A program made the position numbers and the translations under genes. Below, piece by piece: positions 17,468-25,607 of a stretch of DNA of 64,000 nt. The stretch's first letter is position 1, and every line of letters starts with the position of its first letter. Origin of the DNA: CAVRXZ01 sp963773035 (GTDB lineage Bacteria; Acidobacteriota; Vicinamibacteria; Vicinamibacterales; CAVVIG01); NCBI GenBank assembly GCA_963773035.1, contig CAVYZX010000001.1:1-64000 (forward strand), written 5' to 3'. The notes beneath the pieces are model-generated. The model ran no database searches, was not told the origin of the DNA, and saw only the letters and a list, made by a program, of their open reading frames with translations.

Positions 17468-18166
17468 TTGGTCGACCTGCTGCGGATCACGAGCATCGAC
17501 ATTCTGTTGTCGGGCGACAACGCCGTGGTGATTGCTCTCGCCACTCGCTCGCTGCCCGAGACGCAGCGAAGAATCGCCGTCATGGGCGGAAGCGCGGCAG
17601 CCGTCGGCCTGCGCGTCGCCTTCTGTCTGGTCATCACCTCGCTGCTGCGGATTCCCTACCTCAAGCTGGTGGGCGGGCTCTTGCTCCTGTACATCGGCGT
17701 GAAGCTCGTCATCCCTGAAGGCGAAGCGCACGGGGGAGCGGCATCACGGCGAAATCGCAGACATGGGGCGCGATTCGAACCATCTTGATCGCGGATGCGG
17801 TGATGTCGCTGGACAACGTGGTGGCTATCGCCGCCGCGGCACACGGTAGCGCGCTCCTGATCGCTCTGGGGCTGCTGATCAGCATTCCCCTGATCGTGTT
17901 CGGCAGCCAGCTTGTCTTGCGCGTCCTCAACCGATTCGCCATCCTCGTGGTGCTCGGTGGGGGTCTGCTCGGATGGATTGCCGGAGAGACCCTCGTGAGC
18001 GATCCGGCCGTGTACACGCATCTGCCATACGACGAACCGCTGCCAGACACAAATCGTAAGTCCGCTTTGTGCCGTGTTGGTCATGGCGACCGGAACGGTC
18101 CTGTCCCGCCGGGCGCGGGCCCGGGAACAGGAAGTGGTCGACCTTGCGCCGGAGGATCAGAAATGA
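17468..18166 (+). pseudogene. TerC-family membrane protein broken by two compensating frameshifts
   Basis: The first segment encodes ITSIDILLSGDNAVVIALAT and KLVGGLLLLYIGVKLVIP, the TerC/YjbE metal-export core with its membrane Asp. At about 17732-17740 (after a G5 run) the frame shifts; the second segment gives WGAIRTILIADAVMSLDNVV with the second conserved SLDN motif and LLGWIAGETLVSDP. At about 18060-18070 the frame shifts back, giving AVLVMATGTVLSRRAR and a stop overlapping the next ATG. The product would be about 230 residues with seven helices. Two indels mean either assembly error or a recently damaged gene. The start is uncertain: TTG at 17468, or a non-standard codon slightly upstream. 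Confidence 0.75.
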
Positions 18167-18594
18167 GCGCTCCGTTGCGCGTCCTCGTGCCGACTGACGG
18201 CTCGGACCCTGCGCGCCGGGCCACGCTGCATGTGCTGGATCTGGCGGCGCGCGGATTGTCGCTGGAAGTGCATCTGCTCAACGTGCGGCCGGCCGTGCGC
18301 GGTTTAGCGGCGTCGCTCGTCTCCACCAGCGACCTGGAAGGCTACCACCGCGAAGAAGGAATGAAGGTGTTGGCGGAATCGCTGAGTCTGGTCGAGGCGG
18401 CCGGCTTGAAGCCGCACGCGCACGTCGGCGTTGGTGATCCGGGTGAGATGATCCTGGCCTTCGCCCGCCGGTTGAGTTGCGAACAGATCGTGATAGGTAC
18501 CACAGGACACGGGCCGGTCACGGAGCTGCTACTCGGATCTGCGGCGCGACACGTCGTGGCCGGGGCGGCAGTGCCGGTCACGCTGCTGCGGTAG
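18163..18594 (+). CDS. Universal stress protein (UspA family, ATP-binding type)
   Basis: A 143-residue single-domain Usp. It has VLVPTDGSDPARRATLHVLD at the N-terminus and the nucleotide-binding signature G-x2-G-x9-GS in IGTTGHGPVTELLLGSAARH, ending VPVTLLR. ATP binding is therefore expected, unlike the tandem Usp upstream. The ATG is preceded by GGAGG and overlaps the stop codon of the TerC frame, indicating that the TerC reading frame was translated when the arrangement formed. Together the genes form a Usp-TerC-Usp stress cassette. Confidence 0.9.
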   Translation: MSAPLRVLVPTDGSDPARRATLHVLDLAARGLSLEVHLLNVRPAVRGLAASLVSTSDLEGYHREEGMKVLAESLSLVEAAGLKPHAHVGVGDPGEMILAFARRLSCEQIVIGTTGHGPVTELLLGSAARHVVAGAAVPVTLLR

Positions 18595-18603
18595 AGCCAG
18601 CGG

Positions 18604-19416
18604 TCACTTCGTCGCGGAATAGTGCTGCCGATCTTTTTCATTGTCCGTACAGAAGAACTCGATCAACTCCTGATCGGGAAGCAGCCGCAACTTCTGTGTA
18701 ATCCTCAGTGGCGTCTTGAAGGTCCCCGGGTCCGTGTAGGTCACTTCGACGTCCATATGACCGACATCGATTCTGCGGAAGCGCTCCGTGAGGACCAGCG
18801 CTTCGGTATGCGGATGCCCCTGTACGTCAAGCCAGCTGCGGTCAGTCAATCCGCTGGTTGTCACGACGAACGTGTCCTCGTCCCATCGACCGATTGAATA
18901 CCCCATCCAGGTCGGAAGCGGGTCCTCCGGTAGCGGACGCCCATCCGTGAAGATCTGTCGGTAGGTCGTGTCGTACTCATGCAACAACAGGGTCAGGCCC
19001 GGAGTTTCAATAATCTTCGTCGGGCGGGTGAACGAAAAAATGCGTGGGGCACCCGGCGGCTGACATCGCGCGATCGGATCTGCGGCGCCATCGGTGGCCA
19101 GCTGCTCTCGGTACCGCGATTCAGCCGCCGGAACGAGGACGCTCTCGGGGTCTTCAAGGTCCTGAGTGACGTCCATCAGATAGCGCGGAAACACGGTGTT
19201 TTCCACACCTCCAGGTGTTCCCTTCGGGTCGGGTTCTGGGGCCCACAGTCCCGACAGATCCGGGGTACCGTGGCTCGTCCGCCGCGCCGGTGAGGTCAGG
19301 TTCACATGGCCGTCGGGGCTCCGTGGCACGTCGGGAACGGTCCGGGCCGGCCATTGGGCATTCGCCGCAGGAGCAAGGCTCAAGAGAAACGCGACATACA
19401 AAGGAGTTCGGTGCAT
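18604..19416 (-). CDS. Secreted PDLSGVW-family protein (uncharacterised)
   Basis: A 270-residue paralog of the product at 7183. Signal peptide LYVAFLLSLAPAANA, then SHGTPDLSGLWAPEPDP, IARCQPPGAPRIF, TYRQIFTDGRPLPEDPLPTW, MGYSIGRWDEDTFVVTTSG, DRSWLDVQGHPHTEALVLTE, RRIDVGHMDVEV and ELIEFFCTDNEKDRQHY. ATG at 19416 has GGAGG five bases upstream; the frame stays open further upstream but lacks a ribosome-binding site. It converges on the Usp gene with only 9 bases between. Confidence 0.85.
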   Translation of the reverse strand: MHRTPLYVAFLLSLAPAANAQWPARTVPDVPRSPDGHVNLTSPARRTSHGTPDLSGLWAPEPDPKGTPGGVENTVFPRYLMDVTQDLEDPESVLVPAAESRYREQLATDGAADPIARCQPPGAPRIFSFTRPTKIIETPGLTLLLHEYDTTYRQIFTDGRPLPEDPLPTWMGYSIGRWDEDTFVVTTSGLTDRSWLDVQGHPHTEALVLTERFRRIDVGHMDVEVTYTDPGTFKTPLRITQKLRLLPDQELIEFFCTDNEKDRQHYSATK

Positions 19417-19605
19417 AGGACCTCCATAAGTGAGTCCAAACGTGCACCGAGTGTGACTCCTGCCCGTCGGTCGCGCGTCCCCCGAGCAGGCCATTTTTGA
19501 GGCTGGCCTGAAATTGGCCCAACCGGGCCAGGATGGGCCATGTCGCAACCCGTTCGGAGCGACGGCTGGTGGGATCGGCGACAGCGGCAAAGAGGAAGAC
19601 GAGCG

Positions 19606-22600
19606 CTATTGGAGCAATGGGAGTGTCTGGCGCAGCGGTTCGATCCAGCCCAGGAGGCTGCCGCCAGCCTCGGGAAAGCCGACCGCAAACAACGCGATGA
19701 GCGGAAGGACGACGTAGGCGACCGCCCGCACGATCAGGCCGCTCTTGAGCCCCACTCGATCGGGAGTCGTGGACAGAAGCCGGCTCATGATCGCATCGCG
19801 CTCGAGCACGACGAGCAACCTCGCGCCGATGACGGCCGAGATCGTCAGCACGCACAGATCGAGCATCAGCCAGAACGTTCGACCGGGGAACGTGTAGAGC
19901 AGATGCGCGACGAACAGCATCGTCCCCATGACCAGCGCGATGCTGAGCCCGCGCACGACGCGCACGAGCAGCGTTCTCACGATGAGCGCGATGACGAGAG
20001 AGACGAGCTGCTCGCAGGAACGAAAGTATCGATGGGTCAGAGTGTCGAGATCGGGTCGCTTATGGTGCGACCAGAAGCGCCGCGCCAGGGCGGGTACCAT
20101 GTGATTGCCGACCTGGACCGCGACATCCCACGTCTGCGTCCGAAGAAGAGGCCGGTCCCGCTCATCGACGTTCCCTTTGTGTAACGAGAGCTGGCTGAAC
20201 CGGCTGTCTGGCGACGGAGCGCGCTCGTCCCAGCTTTCGACCCACGCGATATCGTTCGCCCGAAGTCCTTCCCTTGCCGCGAACTCGACGAGACTCACGG
20301 GCGCCGGACTCGGTGCAGGTTCGCTTGTCACATGTTCGCGTCGTCTGTCTGCGGACATGAACGGAGGGAGATCCGGCCTGCGAAGCTCGAACGAATCTCG
20401 TATCTCGTCGAGATCCCGTTTTGCTTTGGCAAGAGCTTCGCGAAGGAGGCGGCGCGCCGTGCCAAAGCGAGGATCGAGGCCAATGCCCCAGTCCAGCGGA
20501 TCTTTTCCACGGGCCGCCACTTCGTCAGCCATCGGTTGAAGCCGGAGTCGCTCGAGGGCTTCCTTGAGGCGCCCTCCGAGCCAGGCCGCCTGCGCCGTCT
20601 CTACGGTCAGTCCCAGCATCCCAAGGCACGTTCCGACGACGATTGCCCAGGAAAAAACCGGACCGTCTATCGACATCGTCAACACGGAGCCGCGAACGAA
20701 CGCAAACACCAGTACGGCTACCGGCAGCATGAAGTAGCGGCCTGTTGGGTGTACGGTGCTGCCGAGCCCATCCGCCAGATCGCGGCTGAGTTGCTTATCG
20801 CCGCGTGTCAACACACGGAGGATCGGCGCGCTCGCCGCGTGCCCGAAGGTGTGGTGCCGAAGGCTGCGCAGGCTCCAGGTCGTCCAGACGAAGCCGATTC
20901 CCGCGAAGAGCACGACCGCGATCACAGGCGCGGTCAGACTAGCAAGATCGAGCACCCGCTCGAGCTCGAGCAGTCCGGCAAGATTCCGAGACCTCGCGGC
21001 AAGGGGACTTCGAAACAGAGCGTGAAACGTCAGCAACGCGAATGTCGAGAACGCGGTCACCCCGACGCCCAGCAGCATGATCGCCGTACCCGGCCGGTGT
21101 TGGCGGCTCGTGCGCCAGGCCCGCGCAACCGCAAGCCGCAACGTGTTCAGGGCCATGCCCGTGCCAACGAGAGCCGCACCCAGCGCGGTTGCCCGACAGA
21201 TCAGCGGCCAGACGCCGAAAGCGCCGTCCAGCGCGATGGTGTTGCCCACGAGCGCAAGCCAGCACACCAGAAGTAGAACCGATGCCGCAGCGGCGGATAC
21301 GAGCATCTGGTGTTCGGCTTTTTGCTGCGCCAGATCATCGCCATGGTCGCTTGCGCCCTGTGACAGGGCCTCTGCTGAAAACGCGCGGCACAGCGGGACC
21401 TCGTGCCATTTCGACCTCACGAGCACCGCGAGAATGGCGGACAGCAGTAAGGTCGTGAACGTGAGAAGCATGCGCCAGCCAGTCGTCACCTTCAGGTATG
21501 GTCCGGCGCTGGTCAGGGCTATTGGGACGCGATCAGATGGACTTGACGGGGCCGTTGCTTCCAGCGGCAGGAACCTTTGCTGACCGACGACGCCAAGCCA
21601 CACGCCCGCCGGCGAGCACATCGGTCGCTCGTCGCCGCGAGGCAATTCCTCGGACTGAGTCTCGCAGTCAACGAGCAGCCTGGTCAGTAACTCGAGCCGC
21701 TCCGGGTCCCGCTCGCGCCGTCGCAACTGAAGCAGGAAGGCGTTGAAGCGCCCCTCTGAGGCCATCGATTGAAACTGCCTTTGCGATTGGAACGGCTTGC
21801 GTGATTGGCTTGCCGAAAACAATTCCTGTGTGCGAGCGAAGAGGGGATAGCTCGCTGCAACCAGAGTGCCTCGCACGAAGGAGCGGTAGTCGGGATGCAG
21901 AAAGATGATGTGCGGCTCCGTCGTGAAGAGCAGCACATCGGGTGCGACACGTCGCACTTCCCGGGCAAGAAAGAGGAAGTCGCGATTGTCCGTAGCGAAA
22001 ATTCCGACTGCTTTGATGCGCTCGCGTGTCAGTGTGGACAGGATGCTTTGCAAGGCGACGCGAACCGCGGCCTCCGTGGTCGTCGGCGTGAACCAGGGCA
22101 AGCGGTCGGACGCCGTCTGTGCGTCGTCCAGTGCCAGCGGCAGTGTTGCCGGTCCCGAGTCCCACGGAAGTCGCGCGGCCGAAGGCGTATCGTGACCGCC
22201 GAGCCGGGATATGTGAAGAGGAAACCTCAGTTGAAGCGCATCATCGAATGATCCTTTGACAGAGCCGGTCACACTCAGTCCGGTGCCCCAGGCGGTGTTT
22301 TCTTCAATCAACACGGCGACATCACGATTGATCGCCAGCTTCATGTCCAGGAGACGCTGTCCGAGCGGTTTCAGCAACTCAGGATCGGTGTGCACGGTCG
22401 AATCGAAAGAGACGCGCAGCGGGAACGTGCCTCCATTGAGACCGTATAGCAATGGCTTGTTCCTTGTGTTCGTAGCGGCAGGAGTGATGATTTCCACCGG
22501 GACTTTGACCGCTGCCGCGTCGGGAATTTTCCACGCCAGAGACTTTGCAAAGTCTTGCAGCGCCTGACGCATCGGCATGGCGCTGCCGGAGAACGCTGGA

Positions 22601-23517
22601 CCGACGATGCGGAGTGGTTCCGAAGGACTCCAGAGATACGCGAGCCTCAGCGCGGCCACCAGCGCTTCCTTGTCGAGGCCGGCCGTCGCGGTTTCGCCAA
22701 CCAGCAGCACGACAACGGCGTCAATCGGCCACTGCTCGCGGGCCTGCTCATCGTCTGTGCGGACCCTCGTGAACAAGAGCGCCCCGGGCTGTCCATCGTT
22801 TGAGGTTCGCACGCGTGGAGTCTGTTCGCTCTTTTCCGCCGACCACCCAGGCAGGTAGAACCGGTCGAGGTGATAGCCGGCGGCTCCGGCAGCGGCTTGA
22901 AATGTCGCCAGGACGTCGTCAGTACTCCAACGGGTGTACGAATTGGCGTAATCCGGAAGCGTCGCGATCACGAAAGTCACGTCCGCAATCGTTCGAGCTC
23001 GATCGCGTGTCGTCTCGATGAGACGGGCCGCAGGCGTGACGCTCTGAAAGTATTCGAGGAGGCGCTTGCGGGGGCGGTCGATGTCGCTGCCTTCGGGAGC
23101 CTTCAATGCGGCAAGTGCCGCCACAATCTGCTCTCGCGATTCCTCCGTTTCCGGAACAGCGTCGGAGGGCGACGGGCGAAGGCGCGTCCGAAGTTTCGTC
23201 GAGAAATCTTTCGCCGTCTTGTCCTTCGCACCGAACTGTTCGAGCGCAACCCACGCGTCAATAACGTCCGGTGGCGTCAACTTGGCCCCGACCAGATCCG
23301 CGATCAACCGCACGACGGGGACGACGGCGTTGAGATCGTCGCGCGATGCCGGTTGAATTGATTCCTGAACGCTTCGTGGGGGTTGAGGTTGAACGACCTT
23401 TGCCGCGGTTCCCGATGAAGGGGGCCGTCCGAGCAGTGCCGCAGCGGCAACTAGACCAACCGCCCACGGTGCGGCTCTCGATGGGATGGGAGGGAGTGAG
23501 CTTTCGTCCCTCGACAC
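19606..23517 (-). CDS. Giant uncharacterised multi-pass membrane protein
   Basis: An intact 1303-codon gene with GTG start (GGAGAG upstream). Layout: N-terminal hydrophobic segment (about 15-30); a soluble region to about 660; then about ten membrane helices with a soluble, charged insert at about 1000-1150. The soluble region includes IKAVGIFATDNRDFLFLARE followed by VLLFTTEPHIIFLHPDYRSF, which looks like a Rossmann-like periplasmic-binding-protein fold reporting on 'where the ligand is'. I cannot assign it to a named family. It stands alone, divergent from the DUF6644 cluster. No catalytic motif is evident. Long-range integrity under a high-GC composition implies selection. Confidence 0.75.
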   Translation of the reverse strand: MSRDESSLPPIPSRAAPWAVGLVAAAALLGRPPSSGTAAKVVQPQPPRSVQESIQPASRDDLNAVVPVVRLIADLVGAKLTPPDVIDAWVALEQFGAKDKTAKDFSTKLRTRLRPSPSDAVPETEESREQIVAALAALKAPEGSDIDRPRKRLLEYFQSVTPAARLIETTRDRARTIADVTFVIATLPDYANSYTRWSTDDVLATFQAAAGAAGYHLDRFYLPGWSAEKSEQTPRVRTSNDGQPGALLFTRVRTDDEQAREQWPIDAVVVLLVGETATAGLDKEALVAALRLAYLWSPSEPLRIVGPAFSGSAMPMRQALQDFAKSLAWKIPDAAAVKVPVEIITPAATNTRNKPLLYGLNGGTFPLRVSFDSTVHTDPELLKPLGQRLLDMKLAINRDVAVLIEENTAWGTGLSVTGSVKGSFDDALQLRFPLHISRLGGHDTPSAARLPWDSGPATLPLALDDAQTASDRLPWFTPTTTEAAVRVALQSILSTLTRERIKAVGIFATDNRDFLFLAREVRRVAPDVLLFTTEPHIIFLHPDYRSFVRGTLVAASYPLFARTQELFSASQSRKPFQSQRQFQSMASEGRFNAFLLQLRRRERDPERLELLTRLLVDCETQSEELPRGDERPMCSPAGVWLGVVGQQRFLPLEATAPSSPSDRVPIALTSAGPYLKVTTGWRMLLTFTTLLLSAILAVLVRSKWHEVPLCRAFSAEALSQGASDHGDDLAQQKAEHQMLVSAAAASVLLLVCWLALVGNTIALDGAFGVWPLICRATALGAALVGTGMALNTLRLAVARAWRTSRQHRPGTAIMLLGVGVTAFSTFALLTFHALFRSPLAARSRNLAGLLELERVLDLASLTAPVIAVVLFAGIGFVWTTWSLRSLRHHTFGHAASAPILRVLTRGDKQLSRDLADGLGSTVHPTGRYFMLPVAVLVFAFVRGSVLTMSIDGPVFSWAIVVGTCLGMLGLTVETAQAAWLGGRLKEALERLRLQPMADEVAARGKDPLDWGIGLDPRFGTARRLLREALAKAKRDLDEIRDSFELRRPDLPPFMSADRRREHVTSEPAPSPAPVSLVEFAAREGLRANDIAWVESWDERAPSPDSRFSQLSLHKGNVDERDRPLLRTQTWDVAVQVGNHMVPALARRFWSHHKRPDLDTLTHRYFRSCEQLVSLVIALIVRTLLVRVVRGLSIALVMGTMLFVAHLLYTFPGRTFWLMLDLCVLTISAVIGARLLVVLERDAIMSRLLSTTPDRVGLKSGLIVRAVAYVVLPLIALFAVGFPEAGGSLLGWIEPLRQTLPLLQ

Positions 23518-23673
23518 GTTCGCTCTCCAAGGTGTCAGGCGACCCGGGGATTCTCGTCAGGGTCTGATGACCACGGCACCAACTTTCATCAGATCAACGA
23601 CGCGCCTCGAAGACTCGAACAGTCGAGTGGGCCTTTACGGGCAAGACGTATACTGAGGCCTTCACTGACTTCT

Positions 23674-24150
23674 ATGAGTGTGCTGGGCTGGCTCGAATCG
23701 AATCCGCTCTCGATCTGGGTGCACGAGTCTCCCTCGGTGTGGGCTCAGCCGACGGTGCTGACGCTTCACACCATGGGAATGGCTGTGCTGGTCGGCGCGA
23801 GTTGGATTCTCGACCTGCGTCTGCTCGGCATCAGCCGAGACATCCCGCTTTCCGCCTTTCGCTGGGTCTTCAGGGCCGTCACGGTCGGCCTGATCGTCAA
23901 TGTCTTGACCGGCGTCCTGCTCTTCATGCAGCGCGCGACAACCTTGGCGACGGCGATACCATTTCTCGTCAAGATGTGTTTGGTCGTCGCCAGCGCCGCC
24001 ACACTGCTGCCGCTCCGCTCGCTCGTCATTCGCGGCGACCTGGAGCGAAGCGAGGTCAGCGGCAGCGTTCGTCTGCTGGCGATTGCGTCGATCTTCGCCT
24101 GGTCCGGGGCCATCACCGCGGGCCGCCTTCTCGCCTACCTCGTCCCATAG
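23674..24150 (+). CDS. DUF6644-type small membrane protein
   Basis: A 158-residue protein with four helices. The family pattern is W(L)ESNPLSIWVHESPSVWAQ, then TLHTMGMAVLVGASWILDLR, LLGISRDIPLSAFRW, NVLTGVLLFMQRA and FAWSGAITAGRLLAYL. The histidine-containing first helices resemble those of cytochrome-like membrane subunits. A TATACT at 23649-23654 could be its -10 element. It is followed after 5 bases by a longer paralog. The role is unknown; the cluster as a whole looks like a membrane module. Confidence 0.75.
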   Translation: MSVLGWLESNPLSIWVHESPSVWAQPTVLTLHTMGMAVLVGASWILDLRLLGISRDIPLSAFRWVFRAVTVGLIVNVLTGVLLFMQRATTLATAIPFLVKMCLVVASAATLLPLRSLVIRGDLERSEVSGSVRLLAIASIFAWSGAITAGRLLAYLVP

Positions 24151-24155
24151 CGCAC

Positions 24156-25121
24156 ATGCCGTCGATCACAGCCATCAACGTCGCCCATCTGCATCTGCTT
24201 CTGAACCACGTGCCCACCGTCGGTTCGGTCGTCGGGCTGGGCCTCCTGCTCCTGGCCATCATCCGGCGGAACGAGCACTTGAAACATGCGGGGTTGGAAG
24301 TGCTTTTCGCGATCGCGGTCGTGACTCTTGTCGCGTACATGAGCGGCGTCGGCGCCCATCAGAAGCTGCGGGACCAGCCGGGGGTCTCCGAGAACGCCAT
24401 CAGAGTCCACCACGACGCGGCGCTTGCCGGATTCACCGTGCTGGAGTTCGCGGGATTCGCCGCATGGATTGCATTGTGGCAGACGAGGCGCCGCGGCGGT
24501 GCGGCGCCAGGGCTCGTTCCCGTCGTGACGGTGTTGACGGTCGTGTCGCTTGCGCTCATGGCTCGCGCGGCGAATCTGGGAGGCGAGATCCGTCATCCGG
24601 AGATCCGGGCAGACCTCACCGAGGGCGTTGCCGAACCCGCGAACGATCCGGAACGATTCGTCACCACGGCGATCAGCATGTACATGGTTAACAGCCCGTG
24701 GGCCTGGCCGGCCGCCGAGACGGTACATTTCGTGGGTCTGTCGCTGTCGTTCGGTGTGCTGCTGGCCGTGAACCTGCGGATACTCGGGGTGATGAGGCGC
24801 GTTCCGTTTGCGGACGTGCATCGGTTGTTGCCCTGGGGCATGCTGGGGTTCGGCGCCAACCTCATCACCGGAATGCTGTTCTTCATCGGGCAACCGAGGC
24901 AGTACATCGACAGCTCGCCGTTCTATTGGAAGGTGGTCTTCCTGATGATCGCCGGCGCGAACTTTCTCTATCTGACGGTGTTCAAGAAAGCCTGGACCGC
25001 CGATGCCGACGGGTGGGACGCGAGTCTCGCCGACAAGGCGATGGCGGTGTCGTCCCTCTTCGCGTGGCTCGCCGTGCTGTATGGGGGACGGATGCTTCCC
25101 TTCATCGGCCACGCCTTCTGA
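24156..25121 (+). CDS. Two-domain membrane protein: DUF2231-like plus DUF6644
   Basis: A 321-residue protein with about nine helices. The first half (NVAHLHLLLNHVPTVGSVVG, LVAYMSGVGAHQKL, IRVHHDAALAGFTVLEF) has spaced histidines like DUF2231-type or haem-binding membrane proteins. The second half (AETVHFVGLSLSFGVLLAVN, LRILGVMRRVPFADVHRLLP, LITGMLFFIGQPRQY, LFAWLAVLYGGRMLPF) is a DUF6644 copy paralogous to the preceding gene, so a fusion or duplication has occurred. The genes are 5 bases apart and surely co-transcribed. Paired histidines on helices suggest b-type haem, which is inference. Confidence 0.72.
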   Translation: MPSITAINVAHLHLLLNHVPTVGSVVGLGLLLLAIIRRNEHLKHAGLEVLFAIAVVTLVAYMSGVGAHQKLRDQPGVSENAIRVHHDAALAGFTVLEFAGFAAWIALWQTRRRGGAAPGLVPVVTVLTVVSLALMARAANLGGEIRHPEIRADLTEGVAEPANDPERFVTTAISMYMVNSPWAWPAAETVHFVGLSLSFGVLLAVNLRILGVMRRVPFADVHRLLPWGMLGFGANLITGMLFFIGQPRQYIDSSPFYWKVVFLMIAGANFLYLTVFKKAWTADADGWDASLADKAMAVSSLFAWLAVLYGGRMLPFIGHAF

Positions 25122-25130
25122 CGCTCAGGG

Positions 25131-25214
25131 ATGGCGTTCACAGTCAGCGCGGTCGTCGTTGTCGTCCTGGTGATTGTCGGCGCGGTTGGATACCTCCTCG
25201 ATCGCACCGCCTGA
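25131..25214 (+). CDS. 27-residue single-pass membrane peptide
   Basis: The frame 9 bases after the DUF6644 fusion gene encodes 27 residues: a hydrophobic core of about 20 residues with a run of five valines (VVVVV) and LVIVGAVGYLL, followed by a charged tail LDRTA. This is a textbook single membrane helix with a short tail. No strong ribosome-binding site is present (CAGGG directly abuts the ATG), so coupling with the upstream gene would be needed. Small accessory subunits of this type are common in respiratory membrane complexes. It is a prediction from sequence only. Confidence 0.45.
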   Translation: MAFTVSAVVVVVLVIVGAVGYLLDRTA

Positions 25215-25231
25215 AGCCAAATCGACTCGTG

Positions 25232-25271
25232 TTGACATTCTAGACGAGACGAGGCATGCTCATTTAGAATG
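25232..25271 (+). promoter_or_regulatory. PadR promoter with 7-bp inverted repeat spanning the start codon
   Basis: TTGACA (25232-25237) and, 17 bases on, CATGCT (25255-25260) form a candidate promoter. CATTCTA (25236-25242) and TAGAATG (25265-25271) form a perfect 7-bp inverted repeat with 22 bases between; the right arm includes the ATG. A bound dimer would cover both the promoter and the translation start. The transcript leader would be at most a few bases. Confidence 0.5.
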
Positions 25272-25607
25272 CCAAGAGAAGTACTGCAAGGCACTCTCGA
25301 TCTCATGGTGTTGCGGACGCTCGCCGCGATGGGACCGCAACACGGGCTCGGACTCGCCAAGCGCATCCTCCAGGTGTCGGAGGGCCTCCTCGACCTGAAT
25401 CAGGGCACGCTGTATCCGGCGCTCCTCCGGCTGGAGCAGCGACGATGGATCACGTCTCGCTGGGGCGTCTCCGACAACAATCGGAAGGCGAAGTTCTACG
25501 AGCTGACGTCACGCGGGCGGCGACAGATTCGCGAGGAAACCGAAAACTGGGAACTGACGGTGGCTCTGATGGCCAAGTTTCTCGCCAAGCCGGCAGGCGA
25601 GCAGTGA
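25269..25607 (+). CDS. PadR-family regulator of an ADOP permease
   Basis: A 112-residue winged-helix protein: REVLQGTLDLMVLRTLAAMG, QHGLGLAKRILQVSEGLL, NQGTLYPALLRLEQRRWI, RKAKFYELTSRGRRQI. This is the PadR subtype that precedes ADOP permeases in Acidobacteria. Its stop codon overlaps the GTG of the permease gene (GTGA), so regulator and permease are co-expressed. A 7-bp inverted repeat covers its promoter and start codon. Confidence 0.93.
   Translation: MPREVLQGTLDLMVLRTLAAMGPQHGLGLAKRILQVSEGLLDLNQGTLYPALLRLEQRRWITSRWGVSDNNRKAKFYELTSRGRRQIREETENWELTVALMAKFLAKPAGEQ

Noticed and set aside
17732..17745. Programmed frameshift in the TerC gene
   Set aside because: Two shifts in opposite directions would be needed, the G5 run is not a standard slippery heptamer, and no stimulatory pseudoknot is evident.
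20332..21276. Plus-strand open frames opposite the 1303-residue membrane protein
   Set aside because: They have no domain, no ribosome-binding site and mirror the codon bias of the minus-strand gene.
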